64,000 nt of DNA from Patescibacteria group bacterium (GCA_031082005.1 JAVHLR010000001.1:687251-751250), one strand, 5' to 3'. Shown: positions 48,046 through 58,426, numbered from the stretch's first letter. Notes: generated by a model not told the origin, from the sequence alone. Numbers and translations: made by a program.

Positions 48046-49911
48046 TTAAATCCCGATATTCGCTTTAATCCGTCTGACGCCGGAAGAGACAGCTTCTTCC
48101 TTCAGTATCTTGAACGAACCCAATTCCCCGGCATGCGTCACATGCGGCCCACCGCAGATCTCCTTGGAAAAACCTTCGACCGTATAGACGCTCACCTTTT
48201 CGCCATATTTCTGTTCGAACAGACCTATCGCCCCAGCTGCTTTAGCCTCATCGACCGTCATTTCTTCGCGCGTCACAGGCAAATCACGCTTGATGACGTC
48301 GTTCACGATATCCTCTACTTTTTTAATTTCTTCGGGCGTCATCTTTTGCCCATGCGAAAAATCGAACCTCAACCTCTCCGCCGTTATGTTGCTTCCTTTC
48401 TGCGCCACATGCTCGCCCAAAACCTGTCGTAGCGCCTGATGCAGCAAATGCGTAGCAGTATGCAGACGAGTAGTCTCTTCCGAGTGATCAGCCAAACCTC
48501 CCTTAAAGGCACCAGCAGAAGCTGCACGCGAAAGTTCTTGATGTTTCTTGAATTCTTCTTGAAAAGACACCACGTCCAATTCAGCCCCTGCCTCCTGAAC
48601 CAGCTCCTGCGTCAATTCCAACGGAAATCCATACGTTGAAAATAAAATAAAGGCTTCTGCACCGGAAATCATATGCTCGCGTGACATACGTTCGAATTCC
48701 TTCAGACCTTTCTCTATGGTTTTGGCGAACTTTTCTTCCTCCTTAGAAATCTCGTCAACAATCCTTTGCCGATTAGTCTCAAGCTCCGAATAATATCCGC
48801 CGTATAACCCGATCACAACAAGGGCGACGTGCGCCAAAAAAAGATCGGATATACCCAAACGCTTGCCCTCACGGACTGCACGGCGGATCAAGCGGCGTAC
48901 GACATATCCCTGCCCGACGTTAGATGGCACGACACCTCTCTGGTCGCCGATGATGAAAGTCGCGGCACGGATATGATCCGCAATTATGCGGAATGAGCGG
49001 TTCGCCTGCTCTGCCTCGCTATCAAATCCATCCACCGATTTCGAATATTTCAACTTAGCCTTGTCTTCAATCGCCCCGATGATGACCTGAAAATCCTGAA
49101 TATCAAAAACTGTGGGCACACCGGCTAACATAGCCGCGGTCCGCTCTAAACCCATCCCAGTATCAACGTTCTTTTGAGCCAATGGCACATACGAACCATC
49201 CGCCTTTTTCTCATACTGCATGAAGACGTCATTCCAGATTTCGATAAAACGTCCGCAATCGCAATTCGGGTGGCACACCGGACCGTAAGACTGGTCATGC
49301 TCTTTTCCCGTATCATAAAACATTTCTGTATCTGGACCGCACGGTCCGGTCTGACCCGCCGGACCCCACCAATTCTTTTCTTTCGGATACGTGTAGATTC
49401 TAGGGCCATCATTGCCTCGTACAGGCTCGTCCCTGCCGGCAACGCCCACGGCAGCAACAATTCCCTTGACTTCAAACTGAGCCTGCCAAATGGCGATAGA
49501 CTCTTCGTCCCTAGGCGAATTCTCATCTCCTTCGAAAACAGTCACGTAGAGCCTATTCGGATTCAAGCCCAACCACTCAGGCGAAATCATGAACTCGAAT
49601 GACCAGCTGATCGCTTCGGGTTTGAAATAATCGCCCAAAGACCAGTTACCGAGCATCTCAAAAAATGTCAGGTGCCGATTATCCCCTACTTCCTCGATAT
49701 CACCCGTACGGATGCACTTCTGGCTGCTCGCCAATCTGGCTCCCATCGGATGAGGCTGACCTAACAGATAGGGCACTAACGGAAACATGCCCGCCATGGC
49801 GAACAAAGCGGTCGGATCGTTTTCAGGGATCAGTGAAGCCGAAGGGATAATTTCATGTCCCTTGCTCTTGAAAAAATCCAGATATTTCTGGCGTAATTCG
49901 GATAATGTCAT
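48046..49911 (-). CDS. alaS: Alanine--tRNA ligase, C-Ala domain absent (621 aa)
   Basis: LRQKYLDFFKSKGHEIIPSASLIPENDPTALFAMAGM...; editing HTATHLLHQALRQVLG and CGGPHVTHAGELGSFKILKEEAVSSGVRRIKA at the very C-terminus. Confidence 0.96.
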   Translation of the reverse strand: MTLSELRQKYLDFFKSKGHEIIPSASLIPENDPTALFAMAGMFPLVPYLLGQPHPMGARLASSQKCIRTGDIEEVGDNRHLTFFEMLGNWSLGDYFKPEAISWSFEFMISPEWLGLNPNRLYVTVFEGDENSPRDEESIAIWQAQFEVKGIVAAVGVAGRDEPVRGNDGPRIYTYPKEKNWWGPAGQTGPCGPDTEMFYDTGKEHDQSYGPVCHPNCDCGRFIEIWNDVFMQYEKKADGSYVPLAQKNVDTGMGLERTAAMLAGVPTVFDIQDFQVIIGAIEDKAKLKYSKSVDGFDSEAEQANRSFRIIADHIRAATFIIGDQRGVVPSNVGQGYVVRRLIRRAVREGKRLGISDLFLAHVALVVIGLYGGYYSELETNRQRIVDEISKEEEKFAKTIEKGLKEFERMSREHMISGAEAFILFSTYGFPLELTQELVQEAGAELDVVSFQEEFKKHQELSRAASAGAFKGGLADHSEETTRLHTATHLLHQALRQVLGEHVAQKGSNITAERLRFDFSHGQKMTPEEIKKVEDIVNDVIKRDLPVTREEMTVDEAKAAGAIGLFEQKYGEKVSVYTVEGFSKEICGGPHVTHAGELGSFKILKEEAVSSGVRRIKANIGI

Positions 49912-49985
49912 ATTCAGGGAATAATCGTACCCTGTACTTCACGCTTCGTACAGTCCTTTTTGCCAAGCGGCCCGCGCCCTGCCTC

Positions 49986-50822
49986 TCAACCGACATCCCC
50001 AGTGACCATTTTCGACACATCATCTACGTGCTGCAGCGCCGTGCCGTTATTGTTCTCTTTTTTCCGCAACAACTGGTGGTACACCAATTCAGCCTGATTC
50101 ACGAATACTTTGAGCAAAGAAATGTCGATTTCCGTAATTTTCGAAGGATCGACCTTCATCAGAAGGTATGCCTTACATCCGGTCTGTTTGCGATCCGAAG
50201 GCACCACGAGCACCTCCTTGCCGTCCTCTGTCCCGACGAAAGCATGAGAAGCGCTGTATTGATGCAGACTACGCAATTCCTTGTTCGCTACTTTGAGGCT
50301 AGACTCGGAGGACTTGTGATAAATTTCGTATTCCGTACGGAGCTTATCCAGCTCCATGACACGAATGAAGGCATTCTCCGCCTTCACGATAGAAACCGCA
50401 TCGGTGATCATCGACTGCAAGATGTCTTTGCCGTAAGAACTCTTGTCCACTAACGAAAGCGAGGTTTGGTTTACCAATTTCTGGAGCAGTTCGATGTGGC
50501 GATTGATCGAGCCGATGTATTTGTATGATTCTATCAGTTCGTTCAAAGCGCGTTTTGCCGTATCCTGGGCTTCATCGCGTTCTTTCAGGCGCTTTTCCAT
50601 GATCCTCTCGTATAACGAAAAAGTGGCCAAACCCACCAAACCGAAAATAAAAATAAGGATTTCTTCGACGTGCGCTTCAGGAATACCCAAAAAATCGCTT
50701 CGTACGATAGAAGGCGACATCACGGCGAAAACAAAAATCACCAGATAGACCAAGGATATCCACTCAACTCGTCCGGCGAAAGCTAAACGACCTTCGTCAT
50801 TCATTTCTGGCATATTCTCCAT
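49986..50822 (-). CDS. Membrane protein with two TM segments, coiled coil and possible GAF-like sensor domain
   Basis: Hydrophobic hairpin, ERIMEKRLKERDEAQDTAKRALNEL coiled coil, C-terminal region with GAF-like ILQSMITDAVSIVKAENAFIRVME. Confidence 0.6.
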   Translation of the reverse strand: MENMPEMNDEGRLAFAGRVEWISLVYLVIFVFAVMSPSIVRSDFLGIPEAHVEEILIFIFGLVGLATFSLYERIMEKRLKERDEAQDTAKRALNELIESYKYIGSINRHIELLQKLVNQTSLSLVDKSSYGKDILQSMITDAVSIVKAENAFIRVMELDKLRTEYEIYHKSSESSLKVANKELRSLHQYSASHAFVGTEDGKEVLVVPSDRKQTGCKAYLLMKVDPSKITEIDISLLKVFVNQAELVYHQLLRKKENNNGTALQHVDDVSKMVTGDVG

Positions 50823-51913
50823 TAAGTACCAATTATTATGCCTCCACCTAGGCATTCTTCTCGCTTATAGGCGACAGCCGACTGACCTGGAGAAACCGCC
50901 TTGACTGGCTGTTCGAAATCAACACGTAATTCACCCTTTTGCTGGCCTTTAGAGATCTTCGCCCCAACCGCCTCTTGTCGATATCTTATCTGGACCTGGC
51001 ATCTTAGAGGCAAAACTGGTGCTTTCTTGCCGGAAATCCAACAAAAATCTCCGATCTCCGCATATTTTGCATACAACAAGGGATGATCAGCTCCTGCGAC
51101 TACGACAAGCCTATTTTCCTGCACATCCTTATCGGCAACATACCATGCCTGTGCGCCATTGGAAACCAAAATACGCTGTCGTTGCCCTATTGTGTACGCA
51201 TCAAGACCAGAATGTCGTCCCAATACTTTTCCTTTATCATCGACGATATCTCCGGGCTTTGACGGTATCTTTTTCCGCAAAAACTCGACCATATCCAATT
51301 TACCCATGAAACAGATTCCTTGGCTGTCCGGCTTATCGAAGACAGGCAGCTTGAATTTTTGCGCCAAGTGCCTGACGTCTGTTTTTTTCAGATCACCCAC
51401 GGGAAAAAAGGTCCTTCGCAACGACCGTTGCGTGATTCGGCACAAGAAATACGATTGATCCTTGTCTTGGTCAAGACCGCGGAACAGATGTGCCTCACCG
51501 TCTTTGTCTCGTTTCACCCTGGCGTAATGGCCTGTAGCGATGAAATCCGCGCCCACCTTATCCGCCGCATCCAGAAAAAGACCGAATTTTATGTACTGGT
51601 TGCACAAAACATCCGGATTCGGCGTTATTCCCGCCTCATATCCACGAAAAATCTCCTCAACGACTTTCTGACGATATTCTTTTTCGAAATCAAACGTCAT
51701 GAGCGGAATACCGAGCTTTGCCGCGACACGGATGGCATCTCGCCTTTCGCTCTTCCAAGCGCATTCACCCGTAGCCAGATCTTTCGTGTCGCTCCAATTC
51801 TTGATGAAACCACCGATTACTTCGTATCCCTGTCTCAACAACAAAGCCGCAGCCACGCTAGAGTCGACGCCGCCGGACATGCCGACCAAGATTTTCTTCT
51901 TTTTATCCTTCAT
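50822..51913 (-). CDS. mnmA: tRNA-specific 2-thiouridylase MnmA
   Basis: KILVGMSGGVDSSVAAALLLRQGYEVIGGFIKNW ... NPDVLCNQYIKFG ... FLRKKIPSKPGDIVDDKGKVLGRHSGLDAYTIGQR. Confidence 0.97.
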   Translation of the reverse strand: MKDKKKKILVGMSGGVDSSVAAALLLRQGYEVIGGFIKNWSDTKDLATGECAWKSERRDAIRVAAKLGIPLMTFDFEKEYRQKVVEEIFRGYEAGITPNPDVLCNQYIKFGLFLDAADKVGADFIATGHYARVKRDKDGEAHLFRGLDQDKDQSYFLCRITQRSLRRTFFPVGDLKKTDVRHLAQKFKLPVFDKPDSQGICFMGKLDMVEFLRKKIPSKPGDIVDDKGKVLGRHSGLDAYTIGQRQRILVSNGAQAWYVADKDVQENRLVVVAGADHPLLYAKYAEIGDFCWISGKKAPVLPLRCQVQIRYRQEAVGAKISKGQQKGELRVDFEQPVKAVSPGQSAVAYKREECLGGGIIIGT

Positions 51914-51951
51914 TCATCTCTCTTTCCTGGCTTATCTTGCCCGAGCGAAAG

Positions 51952-52974
51952 CTAAACCCGACCATTTCTGGCCGCAAGCTGTCCGCAGGCTGCGTCTATT
52001 TCTTCCCCAAAAGAGACACGGAACGTGACCTTGATACCACGTCGCTTCAACAAATCCATAAACTCCTGCCGGTCGTCCATCTCGGTCGCCTGATATCCGC
52101 CGGTACTATGATATTTTATAAGATTCACTTGATACAGCCGCTTATTCTGCTCCATCAGATCCGCCAAACCTTCTGCACAATCCAAAGAATCGTTCACACC
52201 TTTCAGCAGCAGATATTCGAACAGCACCTTGCGGTTCGTCTTTACGGCATATTCGCCCACGGCATACATAAGCTTGTCGAGCGGGTAGGCCTTATTCACC
52301 GGCATAATCCTATCTCGCATCTCATCCGTCGGTGCATGCAACGAAATCGCCAAGTTGACCTGTAACGACTCGCCCGCGAACTTCAGGATTCCCGGTACGA
52401 TACCGCACGTCGAAACCGTCATGTGCCGCGCGCCAAGACCGAATCCATCCGGATCGTTCAATGTGCGGATGGATTCCATGACTGCGTCGTAATTATTGAA
52501 AGGCTCACCCATGCCCATGTAGACCACGTTAGTGACGTACGCATCGTCTTTTTTCAAGATGCGCGCCATGTGGAGGACCTGTTCCACGATTTCATCTGCC
52601 GTCAGGTTGCGTTTGAGGCCAAGCTTTCCCGTGGCACAAAAAGCACAACCCATCGGACAACCGACCTGGCTGGAGACGCAAACCGTATTTCGCCCTGTTT
52701 CGTGACGCATCAGCACGGCTTCGACCGCGCTGCCGTCAGAACATGCGAATAAGACCTTATACGTGCCGTCCGAGGGATCCGTCCTTTCATCCGTCACCTT
52801 CAACTCATCCCAAGTGAATTCCTCTGCAGCCGCCTCACGCAGTGCCTTGGGGTAAGTAGTCAACCCATCCCAATCTAGAACCAAATCCTGAAAAAACGCA
52901 CGTTTAAACTGACCGAGACGATATCCCGGCTCTTTGCGTTGCTCCAACCATGCGGCAAACTCTTTATTTTTCAT
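51952..52974 (-). CDS. rlmN: 23S rRNA/tRNA adenine C2-methyltransferase RlmN (radical SAM)
   Basis: VCVSSQVGCPMGCAFCATGKLGLKRNLTADEIVEQV ... VVYMGMGEPFNNYDAV. Confidence 0.96.
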   Translation of the reverse strand: MKNKEFAAWLEQRKEPGYRLGQFKRAFFQDLVLDWDGLTTYPKALREAAAEEFTWDELKVTDERTDPSDGTYKVLFACSDGSAVEAVLMRHETGRNTVCVSSQVGCPMGCAFCATGKLGLKRNLTADEIVEQVLHMARILKKDDAYVTNVVYMGMGEPFNNYDAVMESIRTLNDPDGFGLGARHMTVSTCGIVPGILKFAGESLQVNLAISLHAPTDEMRDRIMPVNKAYPLDKLMYAVGEYAVKTNRKVLFEYLLLKGVNDSLDCAEGLADLMEQNKRLYQVNLIKYHSTGGYQATEMDDRQEFMDLLKRRGIKVTFRVSFGEEIDAACGQLAARNGRV

Positions 52975-52988
52975 GCTTTTTTGATCAC

Positions 52989-53930
52989 CTAATGCGCCAA
53001 AGAAAGCTGGGCGGCAGAGGGTGACCAATCATAAGCATTCCAAGCCCACAAAGCAAGTGCCTTCGTCGAGTCGAACGATGCTTGCTTGGTCGGTGCTCCC
53101 ATCACCACTATCGTCAGGACGGGAACCGTCTTTTTCATCAACTTGACTTTGACCGCCAAGTTATACATCGCTTCATCGATATAACCGGTCTTACCGCCTA
53201 ACACGTATATGTCCTGATCTCGGGTCAAAAGATGGTTCGTGTTGATCAATGTGTGCAACAGACTGTTTGGGCGCTCATAAAAACGATAGCGCATCGTCGA
53301 GGCCGCACGCCGGATCGTATATTGAGAAAAAGCCGCTTCCGTCAGCTTCGCCAGATCCGCTGCGGTAGTCATGTTGGTTTCCATGATTCCAGTCGGTTCC
53401 GTGAACACCGTATCAGCCATCTTCAGCTCTTTGGCCTTCTGATTCATCCGTTTGATGAAACCCGACGTGCCCAAACCACTAACTCGCGCAAGCGTCATGG
53501 TCGTATTATTCGCACTACCGACCAGGCTCGAATAGAACAAATCCCTCACTGTCGCCCTTGCCCCTGGCTTTACGTTCAGCCTGGCGCCGCCTACTTCATC
53601 TTTCGACGAAACAGACACCAAACTATCCCAGGGCTGATGATGTTCGAGCGTAACCAGTGCCGACATCAGCTTAGTTATGCTGGCTGGAGGCCACTTCTTA
53701 GCCGGCTGGTATGAATACAACACCTTGCCGCTAGAAGAGTCCATCACCACGGCCGAAACGAACTGGTTATCAGCACGCGAATATTGCGCGGCATTCGTCT
53801 TGAGGACAGGCGTTACGGCAGCACGTGCGCCCTCGGCCAACGCAAACACCAAAGTCGCACCGAAAAATAGACCAAAAAAAGCTATTGATATGCGGATAAA
53901 AATTTTGTCCTGAAAGCCCATCTTAGTCAT
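52989..53930 (-). CDS. D-alanyl-D-alanine carboxypeptidase (S11 family)
   Basis: KKWPPASITKLMSALVTLE (SxxK), GSANNTT (SxN), LGGKTGYIDEA (KTG). Confidence 0.95.
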   Translation of the reverse strand: MTKMGFQDKIFIRISIAFFGLFFGATLVFALAEGARAAVTPVLKTNAAQYSRADNQFVSAVVMDSSSGKVLYSYQPAKKWPPASITKLMSALVTLEHHQPWDSLVSVSSKDEVGGARLNVKPGARATVRDLFYSSLVGSANNTTMTLARVSGLGTSGFIKRMNQKAKELKMADTVFTEPTGIMETNMTTAADLAKLTEAAFSQYTIRRAASTMRYRFYERPNSLLHTLINTNHLLTRDQDIYVLGGKTGYIDEAMYNLAVKVKLMKKTVPVLTIVVMGAPTKQASFDSTKALALWAWNAYDWSPSAAQLSLAH

Positions 53931-54597
53931 GAAGCAGCGCTTCAGCCCACGCCACGATTTTCTCCGGCAATTCTCGATCATAAGCGAACATGGACGTGCC
54001 GTGCCCTGCCCCCTTATACGGAACGAAGATCTTATTCTCGCAAGCGGCCATATCGAAAAGCTTCTTGCTGTCGTCGTAAGACTGCTTGTCCTCCAGGGAA
54101 GAAGCGATGAACAACGACTGATTGTACGTCAGATTCCTTACGTGATCTTCTGTCTCGATTCCATGGTAATTCAAGCTCGGGGAAAGCAGAACCGCACCCG
54201 GCAACATCGGGTCACTGGCTAAAAACTGCAAAGCCAGATTCGCACCGTAAGAAGCTCCGCCGAGGATTATTCTCCTTCTGTCTATGCCCCGTCCCCTGAC
54301 CCAATCGACTGCTGATACCACGTCCCCGTATGTCGATTGGTGTTCCTCACTTGAAAAATTACGGTAATCGATCTTCCCGCCATCAGATGTTTCGACGCTA
54401 TCACCATGTCCTCGCATGTCAATCGCTAAACTGGCAAGACTCAATTTCACGCAAGCTCTCTGCACCGACAGCCAAGAGAGCCTGGTTTCCGGCATCATGT
54501 GCAGCAGTACCATCGCGCCGAGAATCGTCGGTGCAGACTGCCAGTCGCCCACTAGCCTGACGTCATCGTACGTTTTTAGATTGATTTTTTCCGCCAT
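53923..54597 (-). CDS. Alpha/beta hydrolase
   Basis: AMVLLHMMPETRLSW ... IDMRGHGDS ... IILGGASYGANLALQF (GxSxG) ... GAGHGTSMF. Confidence 0.9.
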   Translation of the reverse strand: MAEKINLKTYDDVRLVGDWQSAPTILGAMVLLHMMPETRLSWLSVQRACVKLSLASLAIDMRGHGDSVETSDGGKIDYRNFSSEEHQSTYGDVVSAVDWVRGRGIDRRRIILGGASYGANLALQFLASDPMLPGAVLLSPSLNYHGIETEDHVRNLTYNQSLFIASSLEDKQSYDDSKKLFDMAACENKIFVPYKGAGHGTSMFAYDRELPEKIVAWAEALLHD

Positions 54598-54600
54598 ATT

Positions 54601-56973
54601 TCAATTGGTGTTATCACGCCCCGTTTGTCCCCCACCTTCATCGTCACCGACTTCTTGCGACTGACGCGTTTGTCCGGAAGCGCCGGGGATCTTTCCATGT
54701 GCCAAACGTTTATCGAGCGGGTTAATGTTAGTCTGACGCGACACCTCGACCTCGAAAGCCCTTGAAAAATCCTGTTCGGGATCCGTTTGAGGTTGCCGCG
54801 TCTCGCCGTTTACCGAAGAAACGGTGCGCCTAAAGACTGTCGCCGAAGGCTGCGTCATGATGGACTCCGGCAACTCATCCCGCTTCTCTGGCGACGAAGA
54901 CGAAGAAATAATAGGTCGCTCGTCAGAAGACCTGTTCTTGTGGCGTTTCTTTTTATGCTGCCCTGTTGGTTGTGGATACTCTGGACGTGATTGGAAATTC
55001 CGTGGTGCTTCGCTGATCAATTTGTCCTTGTTGGTCTCCACCTTGTTCGTCCTCCCCTGCATCAGCTGCTTCATCAGACCGTCTTCATCCTCACCACCCC
55101 CTTCGACTATCCTGACAGTGCCTTTCGGTGGTGCGTAAGATCTAGGTTCGCCTGAAATGCGAGGCTTGTTCTGCATCGCTCCGGATGGCTGCTGCGTTCT
55201 TGTTTCAGGTGTCCCTTCGACGCGTCTGAATGTCTCAACAAGCTTAGATTCAGCTGGCGCTGCCGGCTCGACATCCTCTACAAGCAAAGGCTTGAAATCC
55301 GTACCCGGACGCGGTCCGCGGAAAGCGTTCTTCTGCACCGCTTGCTTTGCATTCCTTTCCTCCCTGATTATCGGCAGACACTCGGCGCAAAAAATCGGCC
55401 TGCTCGGATCGAGTTGTACCGGCATCTCCCAGACCTTACCGCAACGATTACACGTGTGGCTGAACATCGGCTTGTCCTTCTTTTTGCCCTGTTGCTGTGG
55501 TTTGGCGAATGACGCCATCCGCTCGTCCGAAATCTTCAGATACTCACCGTTATCTGACGAACCCTCGAGCTCATCGATGCCCTGTTCGGCTTGAGTCCTA
55601 CCCGACGTATCACCCGCCTCCTCCATTTCCTCGGCTGTCTTGATTGCCGGATATTCCAGCTTGTTACCCATGGTCAATTCCATGCCGCTCCAACGGAGGA
55701 CCTTCTCTTCGATCAAGCTCCTGACTGCCGCATATCTTTCACGCGAAACTGCGATGACTTTCTGTTCGCTACCGGTACGTTGCGCGATCGGCGCCAACGT
55801 GTTCGCCGAAAACGGAGTTGTCGCCGCACCATCGACCATCAGTTTGAGGTACACCTCGTATTTAGCCAAGTTCACCAAATCCTCCGGCGTGTAAGTCGGT
55901 GTGAATTCGTTCTCCATGAACATCGCATCATCGGCGCCGACACGGAAAGTGACGATGGTGCCCACGTTGCCAAAAACCGCCCAGGCTACTTTCTCGTCCA
56001 GCTGTTTGATGTACTGGTGCGCTACGACCAGGTTAAGCCGATATTTTCGCGCTTCCGACAGGATACTCGCGAAAGATTCGTTCGCGAAGTTCTGGAACTC
56101 GTCGACATACAGATAGAAATCACGTCTGTCAGGCTCCGGGATGTTCACACGTTCCATGGCGGCCATCTGGAGTTTAGTGATCATCATACCGCCCAAAAGA
56201 CGCATGTTGTCCTCTCCGATCTTTCCTTTGGACAGGTTGACGATCAGAATCTTGCCCTCGTCCATGATGCGCAACGGATCGATCGTGGATTTTACTTGCG
56301 CGACGATATTGCGGATGACCGAAACCGAAAGGAACTGTCCAACTTTGTTCTGCACCGGAGCGATAGCCTCTGTCGCATATTTCTCCGACCACGCCGAGAA
56401 TTCAGCGACCCAAAAAGTCTTGACGATGGGGTCTCGAATCTTGGCGATGACGCGTTTGCGATATTCCGGATCGACCAACAGACGGTTGATGCCCAACAGC
56501 GTCGCGCCTGGATAATCCAGCAGTGCGTTGACGCAATTCTGCAGGATATATTCCATGCGGGCGCTCCACACATCAGGCCAAATCTTCTTAAACACCCCCA
56601 TGAGGCCCGAAGCGACTAAATGTTTCTTATCGTCTTCAACGGTTTCTAGGATGTTGAATCCGACAGGATATTCCAAGTCGGAAGGATTAAAATAGACGAC
56701 ATCATTGATGCGGTTCGAGGGTATGTAGTCCAGCAGCTTTTCCGCCGTATCGCCGTGCGGATCGACATAACATACGCCGTGGCCCGCTAAAATATCGGAC
56801 AAAACCATATTTTCGATGAGCGTTGTCTTGCCCATACCGGTTTTTCCGATGATGTAGATATGGCGGCGCCGATCATCCGTCTTGATGCCGAAACGCCTTT
56901 TTGCGTTACGAAAATTCGTCTCTGCAAAAAGAGTTATCTCATTCTCATGATCGTGGTTATAGTCTAGTGGCAT
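54601..56973 (-). CDS. VirD4/TraG-like (type IV secretion/HerA-FtsK superfamily) ATPase with Zn ribbon
   Basis: Walker A IIGKTGMGKTTLIENM, VCYVDPHGDTAEKLLDYIP, Walker B FYLYVDEFQNFANESFASILSEARKYRLNLVVAHQYIKQL; HTCNRCGKVWEMPVQ...FCAEC. Confidence 0.88.
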   Translation of the reverse strand: MPLDYNHDHENEITLFAETNFRNAKRRFGIKTDDRRRHIYIIGKTGMGKTTLIENMVLSDILAGHGVCYVDPHGDTAEKLLDYIPSNRINDVVYFNPSDLEYPVGFNILETVEDDKKHLVASGLMGVFKKIWPDVWSARMEYILQNCVNALLDYPGATLLGINRLLVDPEYRKRVIAKIRDPIVKTFWVAEFSAWSEKYATEAIAPVQNKVGQFLSVSVIRNIVAQVKSTIDPLRIMDEGKILIVNLSKGKIGEDNMRLLGGMMITKLQMAAMERVNIPEPDRRDFYLYVDEFQNFANESFASILSEARKYRLNLVVAHQYIKQLDEKVAWAVFGNVGTIVTFRVGADDAMFMENEFTPTYTPEDLVNLAKYEVYLKLMVDGAATTPFSANTLAPIAQRTGSEQKVIAVSRERYAAVRSLIEEKVLRWSGMELTMGNKLEYPAIKTAEEMEEAGDTSGRTQAEQGIDELEGSSDNGEYLKISDERMASFAKPQQQGKKKDKPMFSHTCNRCGKVWEMPVQLDPSRPIFCAECLPIIREERNAKQAVQKNAFRGPRPGTDFKPLLVEDVEPAAPAESKLVETFRRVEGTPETRTQQPSGAMQNKPRISGEPRSYAPPKGTVRIVEGGGEDEDGLMKQLMQGRTNKVETNKDKLISEAPRNFQSRPEYPQPTGQHKKKRHKNRSSDERPIISSSSSPEKRDELPESIMTQPSATVFRRTVSSVNGETRQPQTDPEQDFSRAFEVEVSRQTNINPLDKRLAHGKIPGASGQTRQSQEVGDDEGGGQTGRDNTN

Positions 56974-57014
56974 AAGAGGGAAAGATCGGACAAGGTGCTC
57001 TGTATTCCCGTCCT

Positions 57015-58328
57015 CTATCCGAACGGGATATTCGCAGGAGGTTCGGTATATTTAGATTCCGTCTTTCGTAGCTGTGGCGCTTTCACCTGCAGGCTGTTCG
57101 GGAAATGCCATAGCGTCGCCAGCTCTTCGGTGCATAGATGGAATCTCCTGTATCCAGCCCAGTCGGAACGGCTCTTATAAGCGCTCATGAGCCGTGTCTT
57201 CCTCCAACTGTTGCGCCAGTTTTTGAACAAGATGATGGAACTGCTCATGCCGATCTTCTTCAGCTCCGGCTTAAGCGACTGCATGTTATTCGTATTGAAC
57301 TGTTTGATGGCACCGATGAACGGGTTGACTGCGCGTGGATTGCTTTTCTTCTCCTTACGCGCCACATAGATGAACCTTATCTTCACTTGATAAAGCAATT
57401 TTGATAGCTTGTTCTCGATAGCGGCTACTACATCCCTCTCCCCCGGCGTCATAGCCAACATGCGGAAATCAGGACCTGATTTAGCGTCTTTCTTCGGCGC
57501 TTCCGCTCCGGAAATCGCGTCCATCGTCATCGTCAACGCAGTCAAAGGCAAATCCACGGTCTTATCCAGCAACGTCCTCTTGACCTCGACTTTCTGACCC
57601 GTCAATTTTTTTATGAACAGAGCGCCTTCTTTCACGAAATCCATTTGCGCTATCGGCACCAACACGATCTGATACCACACCTGCTCTCCGGGACCCAACC
57701 GCCCGAAACTCTCGAACATCGCAGCCAGAGGATCTTTGAACTCCTGCGACACTTTGTCTTCGAACGCCGGATATGTCCGCAAGGGATAAAAATCGACTTT
57801 CTGGGTAGGTATCATCTCGGTGCCCCACATGTCCCACTCCTCATCCGGAAACTGCTGCGGCACCCGCGTAACATAGTCTTCGACTTCTGTGATTCGCGCA
57901 TCCGGGTATTGTGCGTAAACCGCTGCCTCGACGATATCCCGATACTTCCGCACAGTCCTTACGATGAACTGGATATGCCCTTCGATCGAGACTATCTCAA
58001 AAGAAAGATTATCCTGTATCTGTCCACCCACCCACTTATCCATGAAGCTATGGCTGCCGTGAGCACCTGCGAGGTATGCGAACATGTTATCAACGGCCTT
58101 CGGTCCTTGTTCCTGGACTCGCGGCACGTCTATAGCCAAAACCACAAAAACCCTCTTTTTGACATACAGCACCTGCCGCCATTCCAACCAAAGATGCAAT
58201 ACTCCCCACCCGATCACCACCAGCAAAACCAACCACCCGCCATTAGCCAGAAAAAAGCCCATGGCCAAAAAAGGGTTGTCGCCAATCCTGTCGATGAAGG
58301 ACCAATCTATCATCAGATATTCGTCCAT
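57015..58328 (-). CDS. Membrane-anchored partner protein of the VirD4-like ATPase, unknown function
   Basis: One or two TMs then large soluble region; immediately upstream of and co-directional with the ATPase; start at MDEYLMIDW. Confidence 0.7.
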   Translation of the reverse strand: MDEYLMIDWSFIDRIGDNPFLAMGFFLANGGWLVLLVVIGWGVLHLWLEWRQVLYVKKRVFVVLAIDVPRVQEQGPKAVDNMFAYLAGAHGSHSFMDKWVGGQIQDNLSFEIVSIEGHIQFIVRTVRKYRDIVEAAVYAQYPDARITEVEDYVTRVPQQFPDEEWDMWGTEMIPTQKVDFYPLRTYPAFEDKVSQEFKDPLAAMFESFGRLGPGEQVWYQIVLVPIAQMDFVKEGALFIKKLTGQKVEVKRTLLDKTVDLPLTALTMTMDAISGAEAPKKDAKSGPDFRMLAMTPGERDVVAAIENKLSKLLYQVKIRFIYVARKEKKSNPRAVNPFIGAIKQFNTNNMQSLKPELKKIGMSSSIILFKNWRNSWRKTRLMSAYKSRSDWAGYRRFHLCTEELATLWHFPNSLQVKAPQLRKTESKYTEPPANIPFG

Positions 58329-58401
58329 GATTCTGAAGCTAATTATAGCAGATATATCAGCGACACGTAAGGCAAAGCACCAGCCCAAGCCGACTCAACC
58401 G

Positions 58402-58426
58402 AAAAGACGGCCTCAAGACCGTCTCT
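58402..58426 (-). terminator. Intrinsic terminator downstream of secF
   Basis: Minus strand AGACGG-TCTTGAGG-CCGTCT followed by TTTC. Confidence 0.6.

Noticed and set aside
49930-49949. Hairpin TGTAC-TTCACGCTTC-GTACA upstream of alaS
   Set aside because: Only a 5-bp stem without T run or other support
55591-56619. 342-aa plus-strand ORF antisense to the VirD4-like ATPase
   Set aside because: Opposite strand carries clear Walker motifs; the ORF is a His/Arg/Asp-rich antisense artefact
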